Source: a bacterium
GTDB taxonomy: Bacteria > UBP6 > UBA1177
Direction of reading: 5' to 3'
Length of the DNA: 38,975 nucleotides
Assembly (NCBI GenBank): GCA_016290135.1
Contig: JAEESW010000022.1
Span: 1-38,975 of the forward strand
Of the stretch, positions 1 through 7,205 are shown piece by piece. Below the pieces are notes generated by a model. The model did not search any database. It saw only the letters and a program-made list of their open reading frames with translations, and was not told the origin of the DNA. The position numbers were made by a program, and so were the translations under genes. Position 1 is the stretch's first letter. Every line of letters begins with the position of its first letter.

Positions 1-1
1 A

Positions 2-469
2 CACGACATTCACTTGATCGAATCAGACACACGCACTGACGAACTTTTCGACAAGATGGACAGATACAGGATCGAATACAGGCAGGGAATCTTTTTCAAG
101 GGACAGATTTTCGATGCCTATGCAAAATTCGAGTCTTTTATCACGGAAGCTGAGAAAGAGATCCTTCTGATCGACAACTATGTTGATCTCTCTGTTTTGG
201 AAAGACTCACAAAAAAGCAGAAAGATGTAAAAGTTACGATTTATACCCGTTCTAAAACTGAAATATCGGCATTGGATATTCAAAAATTCAACGAACAATA
301 TCCGCCAGTTACACTCAAATATACGGAAAACATCCACGATAGATTTTTAATAATCGACGACAAGATCCTTTACCATATCGGAGCATCGCTAAAGGATCTG
401 GCAAAGAAGTGCTTCGGTTTTGAGATCATGGATTCATCGTGGATCGCAGAAATCCTGCGGAATTTGTGA
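2..469 (+). CDS. C-terminal part of a RhuM/ORF6N-type protein with PLD-like domain (truncated by window edge)
   Basis: The reading frame is open to the left edge, so the N-terminus, probably with a DNA-binding RhuM or ORF6N domain, lies outside the window; the TTG at 14 is unlikely to be the real start. The visible part closely matches the C-terminal half of the RhuM protein at 3109-3963: both share a G-IFF-GQIFDAY stretch, an acidic (I/L)DNY(I/V)D motif, an HDRFL-IDD motif and YHIGASLKDL-KK. HDRFL-ID looks like a variant HKD (phospholipase D-like) motif with Asp where HKD has Lys. Proteins of this build are common in gut anaerobes, often near phage or defence genes, with no settled biochemical role. 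It converges with the M49 peptidase, 14 bases apart. Confidence 0.7.
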   Translation, partial: HDIHLIESDTRTDELFDKMDRYRIEYRQGIFFKGQIFDAYAKFESFITEAEKEILLIDNYVDLSVLERLTKKQKDVKVTIYTRSKTEISALDIQKFNEQYPPVTLKYTENIHDRFLIIDDKILYHIGASLKDLAKKCFGFEIMDSSWIAEILRNL

Positions 470-483
470 TTTATCAGATTTGA

Positions 484-2028
484 TTAAAGTGCGTATTCGA
501 CTCTGATGTCGATCGGGATCTCTACGAGTTTGTCGAGTGCGTCGAGGATGTCTTTTCCGGGTTCTGCGTACTTCTTGAGGAATGCTTCAGCCTCTTCCGG
601 AGTTGCTTCCGCTTCGATCCTGCAAAGCTCGTAAAGAAGCGATTCCGCTGCTTCTACCAGATTGGTTGAGTCAGTTTCAAAGTCGCCGTTCGGGAGGACT
701 TTGATAACGCCCTTCTCCTTCAGCCAGTTGTATTCAACGACGTTTGCTGCGCCGTGAGCTTCGTGAACGCCGAATCTCATCGAGCGGAAAAGACCTGCGA
801 AGAAGCTGTTGAGGATGCGTTCTTTGTCGAATCCAGGAATTCCGTATTTTCCGCCGCATTTAAGGAGCGAGTAAAGGCTTCCTGTGTCGGCTTTCGCCTC
901 TTCGACAGCGGTGTAGTTCTTGCCTATCGCCTTTGCGACCGGCGTGCCGTCCTTTCTGTATGCAGGTCCCAGGCCGTGGCTGACTTCGTGCATAAGAACA
1001 AAGTAGAAGTAAGGATCGAAATCGGCGTGGATCTTGCCGTGTGAAACTTCTTCCGCGATTTTTACGGTGCAGGTGTCGAACTTAGCCTTCATGATGTTGT
1101 AGATCATGATCTGTTTCCAGCCGACATTTCCGCGTACCCATGCGTCGTTCGGAAGGTTGAACGCGCTCGCCATGATGCCCTGAGCCGCTTCGCCGCCGGT
1201 GTAGATCTGGTGAACGACGATCATCGGAGCCATGCCGCCGACAGCCGCTTTAGACTCAGCCGGAAGCGGGAAAATCTCGGAAATTTTGTTAAGGTTCTGC
1301 TCGATTTCGTGAAGTCTCGCCCCTTTTTCGTGGTCAACGACCATGAGGAAAGCCTCGTAAGTCGCCTTGATTCCCATAAAATCGTCTGCATAGACTTCGA
1401 ACGGGCCGATAACAGGGTCGATCGGAACGTTTTTCATGCGGACCCATGTCGCGTCGGAATCACGGTAATTGCCCGTTACAAGACCTTCGGCGCGTGCAAG
1501 CAAGTATTCTTTAAGTTCCTGATTTTCCACAGCATTTGCTGCAGCTTCCATATTGTCGAATATGTCAGCGAGCTCTTCAGCATAGTAAACATGGTAAGGA
1601 ACAGCCTTGAGTTTGCCGTTTTCGCGGACAACGACCGAATAGTTGTCCGTCATAAGCTCTTTTTCCTCTTCGCTCATTTCCGAAAGAGCCTTTTCCCACT
1701 CTTCTTTCGTGATATCTACAGGGTAGAAAGCGCATGTGCGCGGCCTGTCGTTGTATTCCGGGAAAAGCGATTTGTAGTTTTCAAGCTGTCCCCAAGGACC
1801 CATGAAAAGTTTGAAGAAATCCTTCTTTTCCTCGTCGTTTCCAGCCATAACTTCGTCGTAAACCTCGGGAAGACCTTCGCTCTGCTGGCGGAGAAAGATC
1901 CTCGTGATGCCGTCCATCGCCTTTTTAAGGTAAGGAAGGGCGTTTTTAACGTCATCCGTAAGAGTCGAATGATCGTAATCGATCGAAACTTTTTTGAATT
2001 TTGCAACTGCTTCTGCAACCTTTGACAT
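484..2028 (-). CDS. Dipeptidyl-peptidase III family zinc peptidase (M49)
   Basis: Predicted cytoplasmic metallopeptidase of family M49, which removes dipeptides from the N-termini of oligopeptides. Length is 514 residues from the ATG at 2028, which follows a GGAGGA ribosome site; an upstream in-frame TTG lies on that site and is rejected. There is no signal peptide or membrane segment. The zinc site is visible: H347-E-V-S-H351, then E376-E-A-K-A-D381, matching the family's second motif EEC(R/K)A(E/D). Most M49 enzymes carry a six-residue HExxGH; here it is a five-residue HEVSH, as described for the Caldithrix abyssi enzyme (HEISH). A Cys of the second motif is Ala. A promoter lies at 2071-2098. 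Probably single-gene. Confidence 0.88.
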   Translation of the reverse strand: MSKVAEAVAKFKKVSIDYDHSTLTDDVKNALPYLKKAMDGITRIFLRQQSEGLPEVYDEVMAGNDEEKKDFFKLFMGPWGQLENYKSLFPEYNDRPRTCAFYPVDITKEEWEKALSEMSEEEKELMTDNYSVVVRENGKLKAVPYHVYYAEELADIFDNMEAAANAVENQELKEYLLARAEGLVTGNYRDSDATWVRMKNVPIDPVIGPFEVYADDFMGIKATYEAFLMVVDHEKGARLHEIEQNLNKISEIFPLPAESKAAVGGMAPMIVVHQIYTGGEAAQGIMASAFNLPNDAWVRGNVGWKQIMIYNIMKAKFDTCTVKIAEEVSHGKIHADFDPYFYFVLMHEVSHGLGPAYRKDGTPVAKAIGKNYTAVEEAKADTGSLYSLLKCGGKYGIPGFDKERILNSFFAGLFRSMRFGVHEAHGAANVVEYNWLKEKGVIKVLPNGDFETDSTNLVEAAESLLYELCRIEAEATPEEAEAFLKKYAEPGKDILDALDKLVEIPIDIRVEYAL

Positions 2029-2070
2029 GATTTCCTCCAAAAAATCTGTTGTTAAAGAAACGAACGCAAA

Positions 2071-2098
2071 AGTCTATTCAAAGCCGGTTTTAAGTCAA
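2071..2098 (-). promoter_or_regulatory. Sigma70-type promoter for the M49 peptidase gene
   Basis: On the minus strand the -35 TTGACT (2093-2098) and -10 TAGACT (2071-2076) are separated by 16 bases, about 45 bases upstream of the ATG at 2028. Confidence 0.55.
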
Positions 2099-2133
2099 AA
2101 ATTGTTGCCGCAGCGCAGATATACTGCAAAATC

Positions 2134-2162
2134 TTGACTTCCATTTGATTTTCCCCTAAAAT
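2134..2162 (+). promoter_or_regulatory. Sigma70-type promoter for the DUF1566-like lipoprotein gene
   Basis: TTGACT (2134-2139) and TAAAAT (2157-2162) with a 17-base spacer lie about 70 bases before the ATG at 2230. It is divergent from the peptidase promoter. Confidence 0.6.
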
Positions 2163-2229
2163 ATTGCGGTTTTTTCGAGGTTTGTAATGTTTAAAACGAT
2201 TGTCATAAAGATTTTATAGGAGAAAGATT

Positions 2230-3030
2230 ATGAAAAAACTCTTTTTGATCGCACTACTTTTTATGTTTGCCGTGATTTCATGCGGGGCTGATGAAGATGA
2301 TGAAACTGATTACGAATCTATAGATGACAGCACTTTAAGTAATGATTCGGATTCAGATACCGATACAGGTAAAAATGATCCTGTTGTTGAGGAAAAGGAA
2401 GCATGTGATAAAGAAAGGACTTTTAAGTGCAAAAAAGATCCGACTGACGGCACGGAATATTCCTATTACTGTACTGGCAACGACCCTTATTATTTATACA
2501 AATTTGAAGAATGCAGGGCCGGTTGCAACACATCAACCGGAAAATGCAACCCGTATAAAGATCCTGATACGGGACTCACATGGTCCTCTGTTGGAATAGA
2601 CGAATCGCCAAATTCAGGTGAGGCATTTTATTGGGATGAAGCTCGCAAGTATTGCAACTCACTTGAAGAAAACGGTTTAACAGGCTGGCATTTGCCGAGT
2701 ATTGATGAACTTAGAACTCTTATACAAAACTGCCCCAACACGGAACCAGGCGGTGCCTGTAAAGTAAGTGAAAAAAACGGTTGTTTATCAAAGTCCGAAT
2801 GTTACTCATCATCAGATTGTAAATGTTCGAAAGATCAATCCGGCAAATACAGTAAACTTGGTTACTTTAGTTATGACCTCATTTGGTCTTCATCTACCTT
2901 TATCGGCAAAGATTATACTCATCCAGAAGGTGAAAAAAAAGCATGGTATGTGTTCTTCTCTAAAGCCACAATTGATGAAAAGGGTGCTGAATATCCTTAT
3001 ATCGGTTATGTCCGCTGCGTCTTAAAATAG
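2230..3030 (+). CDS. Lipoprotein with DUF1566-like (Lcl C-terminal) domain
   Basis: A 266-residue predicted outer-membrane lipoprotein. The ATG follows an AGGAG ribosome site. A signal peptide (residues 1-17) ends in the lipobox VISC with Cys18; Gly at +2 gives no inner-membrane retention signal. Next is a disordered Asp/Ser/Thr-rich linker (about 22-50), then a Cys-rich stretch. From about residue 112 it has the DUF1566 hallmarks: DPDTGLTWS, W-EA--YC, GLTGWHLPSIDELRTLI, IWSSS and a terminal YVRCVLK. That fold is related to C-type-lectin-like and sulfatase-modifying-factor-like surface domains; ligands are mostly unknown. The gene is AT-richer than the window's housekeeping genes, suggesting accessory origin. 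Confidence 0.8.
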   Translation: MKKLFLIALLFMFAVISCGADEDDETDYESIDDSTLSNDSDSDTDTGKNDPVVEEKEACDKERTFKCKKDPTDGTEYSYYCTGNDPYYLYKFEECRAGCNTSTGKCNPYKDPDTGLTWSSVGIDESPNSGEAFYWDEARKYCNSLEENGLTGWHLPSIDELRTLIQNCPNTEPGGACKVSEKNGCLSKSECYSSSDCKCSKDQSGKYSKLGYFSYDLIWSSSTFIGKDYTHPEGEKKAWYVFFSKATIDEKGAEYPYIGYVRCVLK

Positions 3031-3108
3031 CTCATTAAGCTTCATTTCAGTTCTACGAAGCAATTTCCACGGAACAAAACCAAATGAAGTAAGATTCCAA
3101 AATCAAGG

Positions 3109-3963
3109 TCATAATTTTTTCATTAAACTCTCAGTATCGATTTCCATTTTGCTGAAAGCGAACCACTTTTTGCCCAAATCCTTGAGCGAAGCCCCGATGT
3201 GGTAAACCGCGTCATCAATGCAGAGAAAGCGGTCGTGGGAATTGGTAAAAACTTCTAATTTTATTGGAGAATATTGTGAATTGTGCTTATCAATATCAAG
3301 CTGTAACTGAGGAGAAAGGCTTTTGGTCAGAATGCGGACATCAACGCCCTCACTATGCTTGTCGAGCATTTTCAGAACGCTGTCATCAATGTAATTATCG
3401 AATAATATTATCTGTTTTTTCGCACTGCGGATCAGGTCGCACACAAATGTATAGGCGTCAAAAATCTGTCCGTTGAAGAAAATCCCCTCGGCCGGCGGCA
3501 AAGCCGTGCGGACAAAAAAATCTATTTTTTCTTCCGTTTTGCTCATCCGGTTTTCCAGCCGTTCAAACCGTTGGTTGACGGAATAACCTTTAAGAAGATA
3601 GTCTTTTAAAACGCTGGTTGCCCACTTACGGAACATCGTAGCGTTAAAACTGTTTACGCGGTATCCGACAGAAAGAATGGCATCAAGATTATAAAATTTG
3701 GTTTTATAAAGTTTCCCGTCAGAGGCAGTATATTCCAAAATGGAATAAACTGAGTTTTCATCCAACTCGCCACTTTTGAAAATATTGTTCAGATGCTTGG
3801 AAATTGCAGGCTGTTTCACACCGAACAGAAAGGCTATCTGTGATTGTGTCAGCCACACCGAGTCATTGCTGATTCTAACCTCAAGATGAACAGCATTATT
3901 CGGCTGATACAAAACTATTTCATTTTCTTTAAAATTAGATTCAAAATAAATATCGTTTCCCAT
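3109..3963 (-). CDS. RhuM family protein with PLD-like C-terminal domain
   Basis: About 284 residues from the ATG at 3963; a GTG at 4017 would add 18 residues, but the family normally begins just before EIVLYQ, as it does with the inner start. Neither start has a clear ribosome site. Residues about 10-125 are a RhuM (Virulence_RhuM) domain: NEIVLYQ, a winged-helix-like WLTQSQIAFLFGVKQPAISK, SDGK-YKTKFYNLDAILSVGYRVNS, and FRKWATSVLKDYLLKGYSVN. A short coiled region follows, then a C-terminal PLD-like domain (FDNYIDDSVL, HDRFLCIDD, GASLKDLGKKWFAFSKM) shared with the truncated protein at the left edge. RhuM is named from a Salmonella pathogenicity island; no activity is established. AT-rich, isolated, possibly mobile. 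Confidence 0.82.
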   Translation of the reverse strand: MGNDIYFESNFKENEIVLYQPNNAVHLEVRISNDSVWLTQSQIAFLFGVKQPAISKHLNNIFKSGELDENSVYSILEYTASDGKLYKTKFYNLDAILSVGYRVNSFNATMFRKWATSVLKDYLLKGYSVNQRFERLENRMSKTEEKIDFFVRTALPPAEGIFFNGQIFDAYTFVCDLIRSAKKQIILFDNYIDDSVLKMLDKHSEGVDVRILTKSLSPQLQLDIDKHNSQYSPIKLEVFTNSHDRFLCIDDAVYHIGASLKDLGKKWFAFSKMEIDTESLMKKL

Positions 3964-4142
3964 ATCATTACCGAACAAAACATTTTTGTCAACTCGATGA
4001 TATTGATTTTTAAACACAGATCAATAAAAATTTATTATAGAAATAAAAACATTTGCCGATTTGATAAAGAATCCAACTATCATAATTCCAAACAGTTCAA
4101 ATTTAGGAAAACAGCAGATTTACAAGAAATGATTTATTTCTC

Positions 4143-4985
4143 TTATTCTTTCGGACAGTTGAGATCAACTCTGTCGGCACATTTCCATTCCGAGCCGTGA
4201 TTTTCTTCTTCGACGCATTCACACCAGTCGACTTTCGTGACTCCGTCGGCACAAGTCCATTCCATTTTATCGCCGATTTCTTTTCCCCAGCAACCGTAAC
4301 AAGTTGTGGCATCCTCCGCCCAGCCGCCGTCCCTGCACATCGCAGATAAGCACTTGTCAGAAATAACATCACCTTCGTTGTAAATCCTTCCTTCGCTGTC
4401 TTCGCACTGTGCCGGAGCTTCTTCGTCAGGTGTTTCGGTATCATCTGTTGTTTCGGTATCGGCAGGTTCTTCAGTTGTTTCTTCGTCGATCGGGAAAGCA
4501 GCTTTGTGGTTTTTGCCTTCGTAATTGATTTCGATTGTTTTGACCGAATCGATTTCTTCTGCACTTGAAGCGGTGTATTCTATCGGCATAAGATAGCAGC
4601 AATCGTCACATCCTGCAGCCAGATCAAGGTCTGTGTCACGCTCTAAAATGCTGACTTTCAGAACGTTGTTTTCAATTCCTTCAATTTTGTAGCCGTATTC
4701 CCAGTCGATACCGCAGTGCATCTCGCCAAACCAGTTGAATTTAATGGTTTTCTCTGCTTTTTCGGTGACTTCGACATACTCTTTGCAGGAAAATTCATCC
4801 TTTTGTTCGGTATAAATTCTGTCCCTGAAAGAAAAAGCAGGTTCATCGTGACGGCATTCGCCGACATCGACCGCCTTAAAATCATCTTCGTTTCCGTCTG
4901 CGGGCTCATTGCTGCTTTCCGAGCCGCAGCTTGTGACTAAAAACATCGCGAAAACCGCAGCTGACAAAATCAAAAATCTTTTCAT
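4143..4985 (-). CDS. Cys-rich lipoprotein of unknown function
   Basis: A 280-residue lipoprotein. The ATG at 4985 is chosen because it follows an AGGAGG site and starts the signal peptide MKRFLILSAAVFAMFLVTSC; an upstream in-frame start would add 18 residues before it. Cys20 is the lipidated residue with Gly at +2. Residues 36-185 form a domain with paired Cys (CDDCC, HCGIDW) that I do not recognise. A Thr/Glu/Asp-rich linker follows (about 186-212), then a C-terminal Cys-rich segment (CEDSEGR-Y--GD, CLSAMCRDGGW, CYGCWGK, CADGV--VDWCEC), reminiscent of VWC-like extracellular modules. Architecture (anchor, acidic linker, Cys-rich head) resembles the other lipoproteins here. Function not known. 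Confidence 0.72.
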   Translation of the reverse strand: MKRFLILSAAVFAMFLVTSCGSESSNEPADGNEDDFKAVDVGECRHDEPAFSFRDRIYTEQKDEFSCKEYVEVTEKAEKTIKFNWFGEMHCGIDWEYGYKIEGIENNVLKVSILERDTDLDLAAGCDDCCYLMPIEYTASSAEEIDSVKTIEINYEGKNHKAAFPIDEETTEEPADTETTDDTETPDEEAPAQCEDSEGRIYNEGDVISDKCLSAMCRDGGWAEDATTCYGCWGKEIGDKMEWTCADGVTKVDWCECVEEENHGSEWKCADRVDLNCPKE

Positions 4986-5051
4986 CTTTTCCTCCTTAAA
5001 AAAACAAACTTTACATATATTTAGTACCACAAAATTCATTTTTTATTGAAA

Positions 5052-5077
5052 AAATTTTCCTTCACTTAGGAAAATTT
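5052..5077 (-). terminator. Candidate terminator after the coaBC-M23 operon
   Basis: A perfect 10-bp inverted repeat (AAATTTTCCT / AGGAAAATTT, 6-base loop) lies 37 bases after the M23 peptidase stop. Read on the minus strand, the right arm runs into TTTTTT. The stem is AT-rich, so strength is uncertain. Confidence 0.45.
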
Positions 5078-5113
5078 GACAACTGGTTGATTTTATTAAC
5101 GATATTTGAACGA

Positions 5114-6694
5114 TTATTCTTTATACTGCTGATAGAAGTCGCCCGGCTGCGGCCCTTCGTTGTATTTTCTCATCCACTCCTGATACTGGGCGGTGTTTTC
5201 AAGCAGAGAGAGAATCTCTTTCATCTGTTTTTTGAAGCGCGGCATACGCTTACTGTCAAGCTGCGGAGTCGCAATCATCTTTACTTTCTGCGGATTGAGC
5301 CAGTTTCCCTTCGGATCTTTGATGCCTAAATGAAGATGCGGACCGGTGCTTCTTCCGGTGTTTCCGACCGAAGCTATTCTCTGACGCGCCGAAACCATCG
5401 TTCCAGGACGGACACTGAACGCGCTCAGGTGAAGATAGTAGGTCTCCGTGTTGTCAGCATGCTTTATCGTAACCTGCTTTCCGCCGAGCGGAGTCTCTTT
5501 TGTTTCACGGACTGTACCGGCTGCTACCGCATAGACCGGAGTTCCGACAGGTGCGCCGTAATCGACACCGTGGTGCATTGTCATTTTGCCGGTTATCGGA
5601 TGACGTCTCATACCGAAAGGACTGGTGACGCGGATTGTATCAAGCGGAAGCCTCATCGCGCTCGGGATAAGCGCTTTTCCTTTATCGGTATAGTGCGCGT
5701 TGAAAGCCGATTTCGGATCTTCGTCCTCATATCTGAAAGCCTCGCTGAAACCCGCCTGTCTGCCGCGGTATGAAGCGTAAAGCACCTTCGACCCCGGAAC
5801 CATTTCGCCGTGATAGTATCTGTCTTCGACTAAAATCCGGTATTCATCGCCCTTTCGAGCGTCAGTGCTGAAACTTACGATGCACTCAAGGATCCCGACC
5901 GTGACGGCGCGGATATTGCGTGTAACATCGTCCCTTTTGACAAGTGATTCGTTGAGAGTCGAGTCTATCTTCCCTTCGATTATCCTGAATCTGCGCTCAG
6001 TCGGAAGAAGTTTCGCGGTATATTTCAACTTTTTTTCGTTTGGGTCGCGCTTCAGAATGTGGAAAGTAACGATATCGGGATAGTAGACGAATTCCTCGAC
6101 ATTTCCCTCTTTGTCGAACTTCACTTTGAAGTCTTCTCCTGCCTTTATCTGAGTAAGATCGACGTCGTATCTGATCGCATTGCTTATTTCCATCGCATGT
6201 TTCAGCTGGAGTCCGGGGACCTTGAGCAAAGCCTCTTCTATTCCCTTTTTCGGAAGGATCTTGCCGTGCAGGAAGCCTTCGGCATCAGCTGTCGAATCTT
6301 TGTCCTTGACGACCTCGACATCAACTCCGCCCGTAATCTCACTGGATTCGATATCGTCACCTTCTTTCTGCGGCGCTGGACTTGATTCCGGTATGGCATC
6401 TCCGGCGGTTTCCTCATTTTCACGCATCTCGGCTGCTTTGCGGTGAGGATCGTCATTTTGCGGAGACGTTTTTTGTGGTGACGTTTCATGAAACGTCTGT
6501 ACATTTTGTTCTACGGGTTTTTCATCGGTTTTCATTTGTTCTGCGGGTTTTTGTTCAACGGTTTTTTCCGCTGCTTCGGAATTTTCAGATGTCTCTCCGG
6601 CACCTGATTTATAAAAAACAACCAGAAGAATCAGCACAAGAATTACAGCAGAAAAAACCCAAACCGTAAAATTATGTTTTTTTTCATTATACAT
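5114..6694 (-). CDS. Membrane-anchored M23 family peptidoglycan endopeptidase
   Basis: A 526-residue protein, ATG at 6694 after a GGAG site. An N-terminal membrane segment (about 10-28) puts the rest in the periplasm. A long low-complexity Glu/Lys/Pro linker follows (about 30-130), then a LysM/OapA-like middle region (about 135-335) typical of MepM/YebA-type enzymes. The LytM/M23 catalytic domain (about 345-470) shows TSPFGMRRHPITG, H374-xxx-D378 (in HHGVDYG) and H453-L-H455, so the Zn ligands are intact and the enzyme should be active, cutting peptide cross-links in the cell wall. A charged helical C-tail follows. It is the last gene of the coaBC operon, 22 bases after coaD. Confidence 0.9.
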   Translation of the reverse strand: MYNEKKHNFTVWVFSAVILVLILLVVFYKSGAGETSENSEAAEKTVEQKPAEQMKTDEKPVEQNVQTFHETSPQKTSPQNDDPHRKAAEMRENEETAGDAIPESSPAPQKEGDDIESSEITGGVDVEVVKDKDSTADAEGFLHGKILPKKGIEEALLKVPGLQLKHAMEISNAIRYDVDLTQIKAGEDFKVKFDKEGNVEEFVYYPDIVTFHILKRDPNEKKLKYTAKLLPTERRFRIIEGKIDSTLNESLVKRDDVTRNIRAVTVGILECIVSFSTDARKGDEYRILVEDRYYHGEMVPGSKVLYASYRGRQAGFSEAFRYEDEDPKSAFNAHYTDKGKALIPSAMRLPLDTIRVTSPFGMRRHPITGKMTMHHGVDYGAPVGTPVYAVAAGTVRETKETPLGGKQVTIKHADNTETYYLHLSAFSVRPGTMVSARQRIASVGNTGRSTGPHLHLGIKDPKGNWLNPQKVKMIATPQLDSKRMPRFKKQMKEILSLLENTAQYQEWMRKYNEGPQPGDFYQQYKE

Positions 6695-6716
6695 TTAAAA
6701 CTCCGGCAAGTTCAAA

Positions 6717-7205
6717 CTACATCAGCCTGAATTTCTCAAGCAAAGCCTTTTCGACATTCGGGGTAACGAAATGGGATAGATAGGTCCCGTTTTTCGAAGC
6801 GACCTCCTTGACGATGCTTGACGACAGAAACGAGTATTTGTCGGAAGTCATAAAGAACACAGATTCGATCTCCGGCTCCATCGCCCTGTTCGTCGAGGCC
6901 ATAAGGAATTCGTATTCAAAATCGGAAACGGCGCGCAGACCGCGGATCATGGTGAACACATTGACCTGACGCGCAAAATCGACAAGAAGATCGTTGAATA
7001 TCATGACAGTTATCGCAGGATCGTCCTTGAATATCTCTTCGATCTGCATTTTGCGCTCTTTAGGAGTGAAAAGGTTTTTCTTGCTCCCGTTCTCACCTAT
7101 TGCGATATATATTTTGTCAAAAATCGTTCTGGCGCGCTTCACGATGTCGAGATGCCCGAGGGTGAAAGGATCGAAACTGCCCGGATAGATCGCAGTCTTA
7201 GCCAT
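6717..7205 (-). CDS. coaD: Phosphopantetheine adenylyltransferase
   Basis: Joins 4'-phosphopantetheine and ATP to dephospho-CoA, the penultimate step of coenzyme A synthesis. The 162 residues match the normal length. Visible motifs: YPGSFDPFTLGHLDI near the N-terminus with the nucleotidyltransferase T15-x-G-H18, the IRGLRAVSDFEYE motif, and YSFLSSSIVKEVA (family ISSS-VKE). The ATG at 7205 shares its A with the TGA stop of the upstream gene (TGATG), implying translational coupling; a GTG three bases earlier is disfavoured. The same operon carries coaBC, so three of the steps to CoA are co-transcribed. Confidence 0.95.
   Translation of the reverse strand: MAKTAIYPGSFDPFTLGHLDIVKRARTIFDKIYIAIGENGSKKNLFTPKERKMQIEEIFKDDPAITVMIFNDLLVDFARQVNVFTMIRGLRAVSDFEYEFLMASTNRAMEPEIESVFFMTSDKYSFLSSSIVKEVASKNGTYLSHFVTPNVEKALLEKFRLM

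Noticed and set aside
1210-2025. Plus-strand open frame opposite the M49 gene
   Set aside because: The M49 protein has its zinc motifs and a ribosome site on the minus strand; the other frame matches nothing.
2-4017. Toxin-antitoxin or complete phage-defence system around the RhuM proteins
   Set aside because: No antitoxin-like partner, nuclease, methylase or phage gene is adjacent, so only the domain similarity can be claimed.
5052-5077. Palindrome as operator for the lipoprotein at 4143-4985
   Set aside because: Its placement just after the M23 stop and the T-run on the minus strand fit a terminator better; an operator role is not excluded.
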